Assembly: GCF_007004735.1 (NCBI RefSeq)
Contig: NZ_ML660182.1
Location: 796,122 to 860,121, forward strand
Reading direction: 5' to 3'
Origin: Salinigranum halophilum
GTDB taxonomy: Archaea > Halobacteriota > Halobacteria > Halobacteriales > Haloferacaceae
Length of the DNA: 64,000 nt
Shown: piece by piece, positions 45,749 through 55,559 of the stretch
How positions within the stretch are numbered: position 1 is the first letter of the stretch
Layout of the letters: each line of letters starts with the position of its first letter
Notes under the pieces: generated by a model
The model's database searches: none
What the model was told of the DNA's origin: nothing
What the model saw: only the letters and a program-made list of their open reading frames with translations
Program-made: the position numbers and the translations under genes

Positions 45749-45764
45749 ACCAAGATATCTTGGT
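45749..45764. promoter_or_regulatory. Perfect 16-bp palindrome, candidate operator
   Basis: ACCAAGATATCTTGGT is its own reverse complement over all 16 bases. It lies 68 bp upstream of the gyrB TATA box and 230 bp upstream of top6B, as a dimeric repressor or activator site might. Confidence 0.55.
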
Positions 45765-45975
45765 CGCGCTCCGGTCGGAGTGGACTCCGCGGAGCAACAT
45801 AAGTGTCGCTCGCGCGGCGACGGCAGCGCCCGTTTCGACGGGGGCAGCCGTCGGACGGTTCGCGCTAACAGTCGACACAGTGCTGGAACGAATCGGCCGC
45901 CGACCGGCTACCGACGTCGTGAGCCCCACGATTTTACTTTCACCGTACCAGCGGAGAGTTCTTAACGGTCGGTAC

Positions 45976-45986
45976 GGAAGGGGTGG
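45976..45986 (+). promoter_or_regulatory. Strong Shine-Dalgarno-like sequence of top6B
   Basis: GGAAGGGGTGG ends 7 bases before the top6B ATG. Most genes here lack such a site, so it supports the start at 45994 and a leadered transcript. Confidence 0.5.
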
Positions 45987-45993
45987 ACAGACG

Positions 45994-48438
45994 ATGACCT
46001 CGATACAGTCGACACTCGGCGAGGGAGACAAGGATATCGCCGAGGAGTTGGCCAAAGGCCAACGAGAGATATCCATCGCCGAGTTCTTCGAGAAGAACAA
46101 GCACATGCTCGGGTTCGACTCGGGCGCAAGGGGGCTCGTCACCGCCGTGAAGGAGGCGGTCGACAACGCCCTCGACGCGACCGAGGAGGCCGAAATCCTG
46201 CCCGACATCTACGTCGAGATCCGGGAGGTCGACGACTATCTCAGGCTGGTCGTCGAGGACAACGGCCCCGGCATCACGAAAGAACAGGTCCCCAAGGTCT
46301 TCGGGAAGCTCCTCTACGGCTCTCGCTTTCACGCCCGCGAGCAGTCGCGCGGCCAGCAGGGTATCGGCATCTCCGCGGCGGTCCTCTACTCACAGCTGAC
46401 CTCGGGGAAGCCCGCGCGGGTCACCAGTCGGACGCAGGGGAAGCCGGAGGCGCAGTACTTCGAACTCGTCATCGACACCGACACCAACGAGCCCGAGATC
46501 AAAGCGTCGCGCGAGACGTCGTGGGACCGCTCGCACGGGACGCGCATCGAACTGGAGATGGAGGCGAACATGCGCGCCCGGACGCAACTCCACGACTACA
46601 TCAGACACACCGCCGTCGTCAACCCCCACGCGCGGCTCGAACTCCGCGAACCCGGTCTCGACGAGCCGATGAAGTTCGAGCGGGCGACGGACCAACTGCC
46701 CGAGCCGACCGAAGAGATCCGTCCGCACCCTCACGGCGTCGAACTCGGCACCCTCCGAAAGATGCTCGCCGCGACGGAGTCGTACTCCGTCTCGGGCTTC
46801 CTCCAAGAGGAGTTCACCCGGGTGGGCAAGAAGACCGCGAGCAAGGTCATCGACAACTTCCGCGACCGTCACTTCGGGCGGGAACTGTCGTGGACACCGC
46901 CCGGAACCCACGAGGGCGTCGACCTCGTCGCCGTGGTCGACGAGGCGGTCTCGAACAAGGGCGCCGACGCGACGGCCGACTTCGCCGACCGAATCGCCGA
47001 CGTGGTCTCGAACCACGAGCGAATCACACACCACGAGGTCCAGGCCGTCGTCGACACCTGCGCCGACGAGGTCGAGTCGGAGACGGGAACCCGGTTCGGT
47101 TCGACCGTGAGGGAGAACACGGTCACGGCGGTCTGGGCGGCCGTGACCGGGGTCGGTGGGGACGGGGCCGAGGAGACGGAGACCGACGGGGGTGACCGGC
47201 TGACGGCCGACTGCTACGCCATCGTCGACGAGGTGACTTCGACCCGGAAAGACGACGCGACGAAGCAGGGGATGGCAGAACGCCTGGCGCGGAAGGTGTC
47301 GGCGCTCGACGACGGTCGCCACCGACTCACCCACCGCGGCCTCACAGAGCTCGTCGACGCTGCCGCGGACGACACCGTCGAGTACGACGACGTCACCTTC
47401 GGGCAGACGGCCCGGGAGAACGTGGTCGAGTCCGTCTGGTCGCGAGCGCAGACCGTCCCGGACGACCCGCCGAAGGTGAAGGAGGTCATCGACGACCGCG
47501 ACTGTGCGCGGGCCCTCCTGGAGGCGATGCGCGAGACGGACATCCTCGCGCCCCCGACGACGTGTCTGTCACCCATCTCAGACGACCTCATCGAGGCCGG
47601 CCTGCGTGAGGTGTTCGACGCGGACTTCTACGCCGCCGCGACGCGCGACGCCGAGGTCCACGCCGGCGACCCGTTCGTCGTCGAGGCCGGCATCGCCTAC
47701 GGCGGCGAACTCGCCGCCGAGGGCTCCGTCGACCTCCTGCGCTTCGCCAACCGCGTCCCCCTCGTCTACCAGCAGGGGGCCTGTGCTATCACGGGCGTCG
47801 TCAAGGACATCGGCTGGCGCAACTACGGGCTGGACCAGCCCGGCGGCTCGGGCATTCCGAACGGCCCCGCGGTGGTCATGGTCCACGTCGCCTCGACGAA
47901 CGTCCCGTTCACGAGCGAGTCGAAGGACGCCGTCGCGAACGTGCCGGCCATCGAAGACGAGGTCGAACTCGCCATCCGAGAGGCCGCCCGGGAGCTGAAG
48001 TCGTACCTCAACCGTCGGCGGTCGATGCAGAAGCGCCGGAAGAAACAGGAAGTCCTCGGGAAGATTCTCCCCGAGATGGCGGACAAGCTCTCGGAGGTGA
48101 CGGGTCGGGAGCGGCCGAACATCGACGGCGCGCTCGCTCGCATCATGAACAACGTCAGCGTCGAGCGCGTGGTCGAGGGGGACACCGTGACGCTCGTCGT
48201 GGAGAACTACTCCGGGCGGGCGGAACAGCCGGAGGTCACCGACATCCTCGCCGCCGAACCGAACGGAGTCAACGGCGACGCGCAGGTGGTCGACCTCGAC
48301 GGCGAGTGGTTCGTGAAGTGGTCCCCGTCGGTCCCCGCGGGCGAGACAGCGAAGCTCAGTTACACACTCCCCGAAGACACCGACTTCGACATCGCCGTCG
48401 ACGGCGTCGAGGCGGAGAAACTCACGGTGAACACGTAA
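45994..48438 (+). CDS. top6B: DNA topoisomerase VI subunit B
   Basis: Top6B is the ATPase subunit of topoisomerase VI. The 814-residue protein has the GHKL motifs ([51 protein letters not shown]), then a helical region, a transducer with a C-terminal [16 protein letters not shown], and an immunoglobulin-like end. Between about residues 310 and 490 it has two repeated modules of about 75 residues that are absent from the shorter (about 530-residue) crenarchaeal proteins. The Shine-Dalgarno-like site supports ATG 45994. The top6A ATG follows its stop with no gap. Confidence 0.96.
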   Translation: MTSIQSTLGEGDKDIAEELAKGQREISIAEFFEKNKHMLGFDSGARGLVTAVKEAVDNALDATEEAEILPDIYVEIREVDDYLRLVVEDNGPGITKEQVPKVFGKLLYGSRFHAREQSRGQQGIGISAAVLYSQLTSGKPARVTSRTQGKPEAQYFELVIDTDTNEPEIKASRETSWDRSHGTRIELEMEANMRARTQLHDYIRHTAVVNPHARLELREPGLDEPMKFERATDQLPEPTEEIRPHPHGVELGTLRKMLAATESYSVSGFLQEEFTRVGKKTASKVIDNFRDRHFGRELSWTPPGTHEGVDLVAVVDEAVSNKGADATADFADRIADVVSNHERITHHEVQAVVDTCADEVESETGTRFGSTVRENTVTAVWAAVTGVGGDGAEETETDGGDRLTADCYAIVDEVTSTRKDDATKQGMAERLARKVSALDDGRHRLTHRGLTELVDAAADDTVEYDDVTFGQTARENVVESVWSRAQTVPDDPPKVKEVIDDRDCARALLEAMRETDILAPPTTCLSPISDDLIEAGLREVFDADFYAAATRDAEVHAGDPFVVEAGIAYGGELAAEGSVDLLRFANRVPLVYQQGACAITGVVKDIGWRNYGLDQPGGSGIPNGPAVVMVHVASTNVPFTSESKDAVANVPAIEDEVELAIREAARELKSYLNRRRSMQKRRKKQEVLGKILPEMADKLSEVTGRERPNIDGALARIMNNVSVERVVEGDTVTLVVENYSGRAEQPEVTDILAAEPNGVNGDAQVVDLDGEWFVKWSPSVPAGETAKLSYTLPEDTDFDIAVDGVEAEKLTVNT
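46930..47155 (+). repeat. Top6B insert, module 1
   Basis: Residues about 313-388: [20 protein letters not shown], then a helical part, ending [14 protein letters not shown]. It aligns with module 2 below. Confidence 0.7.
47215..47458 (+). repeat. Top6B insert, module 2
   Basis: Residues about 408-488: [19 protein letters not shown], ending [14 protein letters not shown]. It shares the VDE-x-x-S, LT/IT-H-x-x-L/V and FG-x-T-x-REN-V motifs with module 1. Confidence 0.7.
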
Positions 48439-49536
48439 ATGTCTCAGACGAAACTCAACGACGACCTGGCGCGCGAGCGCCTCATCGACCTCGCGGCGGA
48501 GTTCTACGACCAGTTCCAGGGCGGGGAGGTCCCCGAGATGACCCTGCCCACCCGGACGAAGAGCAACATCGAGTACGACGAGGCGTCGAAGGTGTGGAAG
48601 TACGGCGACCGCACCTCGACGCGCTCTGCGAACTCCGTCAGGGGCGCACGGAAGCTGCTCAAGGCCGCCTACACCATCGAGTTCCTCGCCCGCCAGCTGG
48701 AGGAGGGCCGCTCGTCGACCCTGCGTGAGCTGTACTACCTCTCGGAGTCGTGGGACTCCGAGGAGGCGCACTTCTCCGACCAGGACGAGTCGAATCAGCT
48801 GGTCGAAGACCTCGAAATCGTCTCCAAAGTGACGCGGGAGGACTTCCACATGCGGCCCGAGGAGTCGGGCGCGACGCTGATGGGCCCGCTGAAGCTCCGC
48901 GAGCAGACCCGCCGCGGCGAGCGCGAGATTCACTGTCAGAAGGACGTCGGCGAGGGCGGCTACCAGATTCCGAACAACCCCGACACCATCGAGTTCTTGG
49001 AGCACGACATCGACTTCGTCCTCTGTGTCGAGACCGGTGGGATGCGAGATAGGTTAGTAGAGAACGGCTTCGACGAGCAGTACAACGTCCTCGTCGTCCA
49101 CCTCAAGGGCCAACCAGCCCGCGCGACCCGACGCATCACCAAGCGCCTGCACGACGAACTCGGCGTCCCCGTCGTGGTGTTCACCGACGGCGACCCCTGG
49201 AGCTACCGCATCTTCGGCTCCGTCGCCTACGGCTCGATCAAGTCCGCGCACCTCTCGGAGTACCTCGCGACCCCCGAGGCGGAGTTCATCGGCATCCAGC
49301 CGCAGGACATCGTCGACTACGACCTCCCGACCGACCCGCTCTCGGACTCGGACGTCAACGCCCTCCAGTCCGAACTGGACGACCCCCGGTTCATGACGGA
49401 CTACTGGGAAGAACAGATCGAGCTGCAACTCGACATCGGCAAGAAGGCCGAACAGCAGGCGCTCGCGTCTCGTGGCCTGGACTTCGTGACCGACACGTAT
49501 CTCCCCGAACGACTCGACGAGATGAGCGTCATCTGA
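48439..49536 (+). CDS. top6A: DNA topoisomerase VI subunit A (Spo11-like)
   Basis: Top6A cleaves DNA. The 365-residue protein has the 5Y-CAP/winged-helix domain with the catalytic tyrosine region ([13 protein letters not shown]), and the TOPRIM domain with the conserved acidic residues in VCVETGG and [22 protein letters not shown]. Length is typical. It begins directly after the top6B stop (TAA ATG), so the two are translationally coupled. Confidence 0.97.
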   Translation: MSQTKLNDDLARERLIDLAAEFYDQFQGGEVPEMTLPTRTKSNIEYDEASKVWKYGDRTSTRSANSVRGARKLLKAAYTIEFLARQLEEGRSSTLRELYYLSESWDSEEAHFSDQDESNQLVEDLEIVSKVTREDFHMRPEESGATLMGPLKLREQTRRGEREIHCQKDVGEGGYQIPNNPDTIEFLEHDIDFVLCVETGGMRDRLVENGFDEQYNVLVVHLKGQPARATRRITKRLHDELGVPVVVFTDGDPWSYRIFGSVAYGSIKSAHLSEYLATPEAEFIGIQPQDIVDYDLPTDPLSDSDVNALQSELDDPRFMTDYWEEQIELQLDIGKKAEQQALASRGLDFVTDTYLPERLDEMSVI

Positions 49537-49611
49537 CGCTGACGCACACCGCTCGGACGTTCCTCTCCGACGACAGACAGCTTCATCCTCTCGGGACCCC
49601 TCCCTCTATGT

Positions 49612-50193
49612 ATGTCCCGTGGTACCGAACACCTCAGCACCGACCCGGGGCGGCTCAAGGCCGTTCCGGACGTCGCCGAACAGCTCCTTCGGGTGTACTG
49701 GTGGCTCCGAAAGACCGTCTTCACCCACGAGAAGACCGACAACCCGTACCTCGTGGTGGAACTGACGAAGAGCGAAGCCCAGGAGTTCTTCGGGAGACAC
49801 CACTTCGAGCCCGGCTGGGAGATGTCCTACAGCTTCCGGGGGGAGATCCTGAACCTCCGACGCGTCGAGTGGGCGCACGTCCCCGCGTACCCCGACCTGC
49901 CCTGGTGGCAGGTCCACATCCGCGGCTACCGCCACGACGACCCCGACGGGTTAGAACTGACGGCCCACTTCGAGCCCGAGCCCGCCGAACACCCCGAAGA
50001 GCACCTCGAACATCTCGGTATCGACGTCCCGCGGGGGAACGCCGTGCTACAACAGATGCTCGACGAGGCGGGCATCGCGTACACGACCTCTCCCGACTGG
50101 TCCGCCGACCCCACGCTCGCCGAGGAGGCACCGTGGACGGACGACACCGACGACACCGACGACACCGAGGGCGTCGGCGTCGAGGTCGAGTGA
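49612..50193 (+). CDS. Conserved haloarchaeal hypothetical protein
   Basis: The 193-residue soluble protein begins LLRVYWWLRKTVFTHEKTD and is rich in Trp, His and Glu (FEPGWEMSYSFRGEILNL; PWWQVHIRGYRHDD). It ends with an Asp/Thr repeat (DDTDDTDDTEG). No domain or enzyme motif is recognised. It lies 75 bp after top6A on the same strand and converges on the beta-lactamase-fold gene. Role unknown. Confidence 0.68.
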   Translation: MSRGTEHLSTDPGRLKAVPDVAEQLLRVYWWLRKTVFTHEKTDNPYLVVELTKSEAQEFFGRHHFEPGWEMSYSFRGEILNLRRVEWAHVPAYPDLPWWQVHIRGYRHDDPDGLELTAHFEPEPAEHPEEHLEHLGIDVPRGNAVLQQMLDEAGIAYTTSPDWSADPTLAEEAPWTDDTDDTDDTEGVGVEVE

Positions 50194-50200
50194 GGCCGTC

Positions 50201-50971
50201 TCAGCGCTCGTCCAACACGACGGGGACGCCGCGTTTCGCCACGTCGCTCGCGAACGCACCGGAGTCCGCCTCGAGGAAGTCGAGCGTGTTGTAGTGGACC
50301 GGGAGGACCAGGTCGGGGTCGAGCGCCGCGGCGAGGTCGGCCGCGTCGTGGCGGTCCATGCAGACGGAGCCGGAGATGTTCGCGAGGAAGAGCGACACGT
50401 CGAGACGCGAGAAGCCGTCGTGGGCGTCGGAGTCACCGGGCCAGAACACCGTGGTTCCGTCGAGCGAGAGGAGGAACCCACAGCCCTCGCCGCGGGGGTG
50501 AACGACAGAGCCGTCGGCGCGAGTGTAGGGCCCCTCGGGGTCGTTGTACGCCGCGACGGTCCAGACGTCGACGCTCCCGCCGTCCGCGCCGGCGACGACC
50601 CGGTGGTCGTCGTCGCTCACGCGGACGACGTCGTACGGGAGGGATTCGGGAGCGTCTGCGTCGCGGTCGAGCTCGTCCGCACTGACCGCCTCGTGGACGA
50701 CTACCGTCGCGTCCTCGCTCGCGACCCGTTCGACGCCGTCGGAGTCGTAGTGGTGGCCGTGGGTGACGCAGACGAGGTCGGCGTCGCGGGCGTGGTAGTC
50801 GGTCGGTTCGGGATGAGCGGCCGCGGCGTCGGACGAGTCACTCGTCCACTCGCCCGTGAGGACGCCGTACCGCCCGGGGTCGAGGTAGACGACGAAGCCG
50901 TCCGGCGTCTCGATACGAACCGTCGCGTACCCGAGCCAGTCGACCGTGAGCCCGTCGTGGCGAATCGTCAT
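50201..50971 (-). CDS. Metallo-beta-lactamase-fold protein (UlaG-like) with altered metal motif
   Basis: The 256-residue protein has the UlaG-like beta-lactamase plan: WLGYATVRIETPDGFVVYLDPG, then VCVTHGHHYDSDGVERVA at about residues 67-84, and later FLLSLDGTTVFWPGDSDAHDGF and the C-terminal VLPVHYNT. The first motif, HGHHYDSD (His71, His73, His74, Asp76, Asp78), is not the canonical HxHxDH: Tyr replaces the catalytic Asp and Asp replaces the following His. It may bind metal differently or have another activity. Confidence 0.82.
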   Translation of the reverse strand: MTIRHDGLTVDWLGYATVRIETPDGFVVYLDPGRYGVLTGEWTSDSSDAAAAHPEPTDYHARDADLVCVTHGHHYDSDGVERVASEDATVVVHEAVSADELDRDADAPESLPYDVVRVSDDDHRVVAGADGGSVDVWTVAAYNDPEGPYTRADGSVVHPRGEGCGFLLSLDGTTVFWPGDSDAHDGFSRLDVSLFLANISGSVCMDRHDAADLAAALDPDLVLPVHYNTLDFLEADSGAFASDVAKRGVPVVLDER

Positions 50972-51017
50972 GCGTGAGAGGAGGCGTCGCGAAGGACTTA
51001 ATCGACCGGATTCCGCC

Positions 51018-52682
51018 TCACTCGCGGCCGCTCAACGCGCGGAGCCGCGCGAGCGTGTCCGCCTCCGCCGGCGGCTTCTCGCGAATCGCGACCAGGCGGG
51101 GAAAGCGCAGCGCCGCCCCCGACTCGTACGTCTGTGAGGCCTGAATCTCCTCGTAGCCCACCTCGAGGACGAGGTCCGGGTGGATATCGACGGCCTTCCC
51201 CGACTCGGACTCGACGAGCGGTTCGAGGTGCTCGGTGAGGTCTGCGAGCGTCTCGTCCGTGATGCCCGTCGCGACCTTTCCGACGGGGGCGAACCGTGCG
51301 CTGTCACCCGCTTCGACCCGAGCGGACACCTCGAACGTCCCGAGGAACGACGCGCGGCGGCCTTCCCCCCACTCCGCGCCCGTCACCACGAGGTCGAGCG
51401 TCTCCACGTCGGGCTTGCGTTTCAGCCAGTTCTTCCCGCGTCGCCCCGGCGTGTACGGGGACGCGGGATTCTTCAGCATGATCCCCTCGTGGCCGTCACC
51501 GAGCGCCCGCTCCTCGTGGGCTTCGACGGTCTCGAGGTCCGACGCGAGCGTGAGCTTCGAGACCACGTTCGGGTCGTCGACGACTGATTCGAGGCGGGCG
51601 TGTCGCGTCTCGAACGGCGCGTCGAGGAGGTCGTCCCCGTCGGCGTGGAGGCAGTCGAAGAGCCGTATCGCGAGCCCGACCTCCTCCCTGACCTGCTCGA
51701 CGTCGTGCTTTCGGCGGAACCGCCGGAGGACCTCCTGGAACGGCAGGGGCGCACCGTCGTCGTCGACGGCGACGACCTCCCCGTCGAGGATTACCGGACA
51801 GCCGAGGGCGCGGTCGGCGAACTCCCTCACTTCGGGCAGGGCGTCGGTGACGTCGGCCATGTTCCGGGAGAACGCCCACGTCTCGTCGTCGGTGTGGTGC
51901 AGTTGGACCCGCGCCCCGTCGAACTTCGTCTCGACCGCGACCGTCTCCCACGCCTCGAGCGCCTCCTCTGCGGTCCCCGCCTGTGCGAGCATCGCCTGCA
52001 CGGGGCGGCCGACCGCGAGCGAGAGCTCCCGCAACCCCCGTTCGCCCTCGTCGCGAGCGACCCGGGCCACGAGGCCGTAGTCGTTCGAGACCTGCAACGC
52101 GTGCTCCACCGCGTCGACCGGGACCTCGAAGGCCGCCGTCGTCGCGTCGCGGACGGTCCCTTCGCCGACCCCGACGCGCATCGCTCCGAGGACGAGGCGA
52201 GCGAGGTAGCGAGCTTCCGCGGGTGTACACCGGTTGAACAGGCCGAAGAGTCGGTCCTCCTTCCGCGAGGCGCTCCCGTCGCCTGCGCTCTCGGCGAGCG
52301 CGCGGAGTTCGTCGTCGACGGACGCGACGGTGAGACTCGACGAAGCCCCGTCGGTGAACGCCCCGAGCCCCTGCTGGCTCCCGAGGTCCAACCCGGCCGC
52401 GACGTCGCCGACGTCGCCGGTCTCGGCGACCCGGGATTCGACGTCGTCGCCCGAGACGTTCGGGCCGGCCGCGCGGGCGAGGGCGGCGTAGCAGAGTCGT
52501 GGGCCGACGTCGAGCGTCGTCGCGTCCCACGCGGGGAAGACGCGCCCCTGGACGAACCGCGCCGCCGTGGGAAGGTCGGCGTCGGCGGTCGCGAACAGCG
52601 CCGCTACCGCCGCCACGACGTCGGTGTCGGCCGACACCGACTCGAGTCGCGAGAGCCGCTCGCAGAACGCGTCGAACCGCAT
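51018..52682 (-). CDS. lig: ATP-dependent DNA ligase
   Basis: The 554-residue enzyme joins DNA nicks in replication and repair. It has an N-terminal DNA-binding helical domain, the adenylation motif I VETKFDGARVQLH (Lys253), motif III region, EGIMLKNPASPYTPGRRGKNWLKRKP (motifs IV-V), and a C-terminal OB-fold. The ATG at 52682 (MRFDAFCERL) resembles the usual archaeal start; an upstream ATG adds six residues. It is divergent from the glutamate-cysteine-ligase-like gene. Confidence 0.95.
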   Translation of the reverse strand: MRFDAFCERLSRLESVSADTDVVAAVAALFATADADLPTAARFVQGRVFPAWDATTLDVGPRLCYAALARAAGPNVSGDDVESRVAETGDVGDVAAGLDLGSQQGLGAFTDGASSSLTVASVDDELRALAESAGDGSASRKEDRLFGLFNRCTPAEARYLARLVLGAMRVGVGEGTVRDATTAAFEVPVDAVEHALQVSNDYGLVARVARDEGERGLRELSLAVGRPVQAMLAQAGTAEEALEAWETVAVETKFDGARVQLHHTDDETWAFSRNMADVTDALPEVREFADRALGCPVILDGEVVAVDDDGAPLPFQEVLRRFRRKHDVEQVREEVGLAIRLFDCLHADGDDLLDAPFETRHARLESVVDDPNVVSKLTLASDLETVEAHEERALGDGHEGIMLKNPASPYTPGRRGKNWLKRKPDVETLDLVVTGAEWGEGRRASFLGTFEVSARVEAGDSARFAPVGKVATGITDETLADLTEHLEPLVESESGKAVDIHPDLVLEVGYEEIQASQTYESGAALRFPRLVAIREKPPAEADTLARLRALSGRE

Positions 52683-52808
52683 CGACTGCGTGGGTGTCAT
52701 CGCTCACACCTCCGGGAGGACGTGAATAAACCCTTGCTCTTGCTCTTGGGACCGCGTGGACTCTCGAGATGCGGCGCGTTCAAGGGGTCCGAGGAGAAAC
52801 CGGGGAGT

Positions 52809-54338
52809 ATGACTGCCGACCTCGCGGACCGTGTCAGAGACGTCCTCGACGTCGACGCTGACGCGTTCGAGGCACAGGCGCGGGCCGACGCCGAGGTAGT
52901 AAAGGAGGGGCTTCGCGACGGCGTGTTCGACAACCACCAGGCCATCGTCGGCTTCGAGTACGAGTTCTACGCCGTCGCGGACGGCCGCTGGCGCGCCGAC
53001 GACGAGGTACACGCACTCACGCGCGTCCCTCGACGCCTCCTCGAACTCATCGGCTTCGAGAAGGAACTGGGTCTGCACAACGCCGAGATGACCACCTCGC
53101 CACAGCCGCTGTCGGCCTACGGACTCCAGGCCCAAGAGTCCGAGGTGAAGGCCCGCTTGGCCGCCGCGCTCGACTGCGCCCGCGCCGAGGGGATGCGACT
53201 CGTGAGCGACGCGCTCTGGACCATCCCGCCCGCGGGAGAGACGGCCCGCGAGTATCTCACCGACGCCATCGAGGTCGACGGGGTCCGAATCGCGACGAAC
53301 ATGAGCGACGCCGTCCGCTATCACGCGATGGCGAACGGGCCGAACGCCCCGGACTCGATGGGCATCGACGCCCCGCACCTCTCGTTCGAGGCCCCGACGG
53401 TGATGCCCGAGAGCCTCATCACGTCCATCCAACCGCACTACCAGGTGGCCCACGCCGCCGACCTGCCCCAACACTTCGCGTACGCGCTACGGGTGGCCGG
53501 TCCGCTGCTCTCGCTCGCCGTCAACTCCCCGTTCTTCCCACCGGACCTCTACGACGAGGACGCCACCGCGGAGGAGATTCTCGCCGACGGCTGGGACGAG
53601 GGCCGGATTACGGTGTTCGAATCGGTACTCAACACGACCGACTCCGAGAAGGTCCGCTTCCCTCGCGACGTCGACACCGTCGAGCAGGCGGTCGACCGCG
53701 TGGCCCAGGACCCGAGCGTCGTTCCCATGTCAGTCTCCGGCGGCGACCGCTACGACGACCGCTTCGCCACCCTCCGACGCAAGCACGGAACCTACTGGCG
53801 GTGGGTCCGGCCGGTGTTCGACGGGCCCACCCGCTCGGCGGCGAACGCCCGCATCGAGTTCCGTCCCATCGCGGCCCAGCCGACGGTGCGCGACTCCATC
53901 GCGTTTCAGGCTGCCTTCGCCGGGCTGATGGAGAGCCTCCCGCGGCGCGCGCACCCGGTCGAAGGCCTCGACTGGGAGACGGCGAAGGAGAACTTCTACG
54001 CCGCCGCCCGCGAGGGACTCGACGCCGACCTGACCTGGGTGACGAACGCCGGTGACGTCACGACCAACACCGGCGAACTGTACGACGACCTCCTCGCCCA
54101 CGCTGCCGACGGCCTCGAGTCCGCGGGCTGTTCGGCCGCGGAGGCGGCGTACTACATCGACCCGCTCCGCCGACGCGTCGAGACGGCGACGACGCCGGCC
54201 GCGTGGAAGCGGAGTCGCGTCCGAACGCGACTGGACGACGGCGAGTCGTTCGAGGCGGCGGTGGCCGGAATGCAGCGGTCGTACATCGAACGGCAGAAGC
54301 AGACGCTGTTAGAGGGCTGTTTCACCGACTGGATCTGA
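52809..54338 (+). CDS. Glutamate-cysteine-ligase-like protein (carboxylate-amine ligase fold)
   Basis: The 509-residue protein has a GCS2-like start: VGFEYEFYAVADGRW, then LGLHNAEMTTSPQPL, RLVSDALWTIPPAG, and NARIEFRPIAAQPTVRDS further on, which resemble the glutamate-binding and ATP-binding parts of glutamate-cysteine ligases. Haloarchaea make gamma-glutamylcysteine as a thiol, and their GshA is a separate, shorter family, so this may act on a different amine or carboxylate. The ATG at 52809 fits the conserved start. Confidence 0.7.
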   Translation: MTADLADRVRDVLDVDADAFEAQARADAEVVKEGLRDGVFDNHQAIVGFEYEFYAVADGRWRADDEVHALTRVPRRLLELIGFEKELGLHNAEMTTSPQPLSAYGLQAQESEVKARLAAALDCARAEGMRLVSDALWTIPPAGETAREYLTDAIEVDGVRIATNMSDAVRYHAMANGPNAPDSMGIDAPHLSFEAPTVMPESLITSIQPHYQVAHAADLPQHFAYALRVAGPLLSLAVNSPFFPPDLYDEDATAEEILADGWDEGRITVFESVLNTTDSEKVRFPRDVDTVEQAVDRVAQDPSVVPMSVSGGDRYDDRFATLRRKHGTYWRWVRPVFDGPTRSAANARIEFRPIAAQPTVRDSIAFQAAFAGLMESLPRRAHPVEGLDWETAKENFYAAAREGLDADLTWVTNAGDVTTNTGELYDDLLAHAADGLESAGCSAAEAAYYIDPLRRRVETATTPAAWKRSRVRTRLDDGESFEAAVAGMQRSYIERQKQTLLEGCFTDWI

Positions 54339-54490
54339 GCAGGTCGGCGTCGGTGTCGTGCACCAGTGACGTGACGTCGGAACCGTCTATCGACGACCAG
54401 ACCGAGCCGGTGGCTCACGAACGATGGACCGGTTGGAAGCGCGAGACACTGGGCGGCGGGTGTCGGGAGACGGAAGGGGCGCAGGCCGAC

Positions 54491-55225
54491 TTAGAGGACT
54501 TCCGCGAAGTCCTTGTGCCGGGTGATGTCGACGCCGTCCTCGGTGACGACGGCGACGTTGATACCGTTCCCGGACGCGAGGTCACGCTCGACGGCGCTCT
54601 TGATGGCGCGGGCGGCGATGGTCTTCGCCTCCTCGATGGAGAGTTCGTCGGTGTACTCCTGTTCGAGAACACCCAGCGCGTACTGGCTCCCCGACCCGGT
54701 GACGGTGTACTCCTCTTCGGTGGTGCCGCCGAGGGGGTCGATGCTGTAGATGTGCGGTCCGTCCTCGTCGACGCCACCCAGGATGGGCTGGACGATGAGG
54801 AACGCGCCCGAGCGGAGGAAGTTCGCCGTAAGCGTCGACAGCGCCTGCATGCTCATGTTCTCACCGCGGCGGGACTCGTAGAGGCTCACCTCCGCCTTCA
54901 GCGAGCGGATGAGCGACTGGGCCGCCGAGACCGACCCGGCGATGGTGAGCGCACCGGTCGGGTGAATCTCCTCGACCTTCTGGACGTCCTTCGAGGCGAC
55001 CATGTAGCCCGCGCTGGCGCGCATGTCCGTCGCGAGGACGACGCCGTCTTCCGTCTTGAGGCCGACGGTGGTCGTCCCGGTCTTCATCTCTTTCGTCTCC
55101 TCGGAGTCGCCCGACTGTCGGCGCTGGTCGGCGTTGGGGAACTCGCCGAGTTCCGGGCCGAACACCGGTCGACTGTTTCCTGAGTCGAACCCGCCGGAGA
55201 AGTCGTCGTGAGTGGGGGTACGCAT
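54491..55225 (-). CDS. psmB: Proteasome beta subunit
   Basis: The 244-residue protein has a 50-residue acidic propeptide and then Thr51 (TTTVGLKTEDGVVLATD), exposed by self-cleavage as the catalytic N-terminal nucleophile. Conserved Asp and Lys positions (LATDMRASAG; VQKVEEI) follow. It assembles with alpha rings into the 20S proteasome. A TTTATC box (minus strand, 55250-55255) lies 25-30 bp upstream. Confidence 0.96.
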   Translation of the reverse strand: MRTPTHDDFSGGFDSGNSRPVFGPELGEFPNADQRRQSGDSEETKEMKTGTTTVGLKTEDGVVLATDMRASAGYMVASKDVQKVEEIHPTGALTIAGSVSAAQSLIRSLKAEVSLYESRRGENMSMQALSTLTANFLRSGAFLIVQPILGGVDEDGPHIYSIDPLGGTTEEEYTVTGSGSQYALGVLEQEYTDELSIEEAKTIAARAIKSAVERDLASGNGINVAVVTEDGVDITRHKDFAEVL

Positions 55226-55249
55226 TGACGGTCCTTGTCGTCCAGCGCT

Positions 55250-55255
55250 GATAAA
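55250..55255 (-). promoter_or_regulatory. TATA-like box of psmB
   Basis: TTTATC on the minus strand, 25-30 bp ahead of the ATG at 55225. Confidence 0.5.
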
Positions 55256-55373
55256 TGCAGTCCTTCCCCCCGCCGTTGCCGCCTCGGCCCGCCGAGTCGA
55301 CGACTGGCGCGGGGACGTCACGCCGACGCGTCGCTCGGCGGCGAAGTCACAGTCGAGAACAGTCGAGCGGCGC

Positions 55374-55559
55374 TCAGCGCGCGTCGGCGTTGTCGGTGGC
55401 GTTCGTGTAGGCGTCGTCGAGCGTCTGGACGAGGTGACCGACCGGGAGAGTGACACCCACTTGACGGGCGAGCAGGGCTACGGGCATCAGGACGATGCCG
55501 ACGAAGACGGCGAACTGGTACGCGACCAGCAGGCCAGCGCGATACGTGGTCTCTATCAT
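55374..55559 (-). CDS. Small membrane protein (61 aa)
   Basis: The protein starts MIETTYRAGLLVAYQFAVFV and has a long hydrophobic run (VFVGIVLMPVALLARQVGVTLPV), ending with a short polar tail. It is a single- or double-pass membrane protein. The ATG at 55559 is supported by a TTATAT box 32-37 bp upstream. It lies 148 bp upstream of psmB on the same strand. No function known. Confidence 0.68.
   Translation of the reverse strand: MIETTYRAGLLVAYQFAVFVGIVLMPVALLARQVGVTLPVGHLVQTLDDAYTNATDNADAR

Noticed and set aside
45673..45993. In-frame N-terminal extension of Top6B by 107 codons
   Set aside because: The extension has no family similarity, crosses the palindrome and promoter elements, and the ATG at 45994 has a strong Shine-Dalgarno-like sequence.
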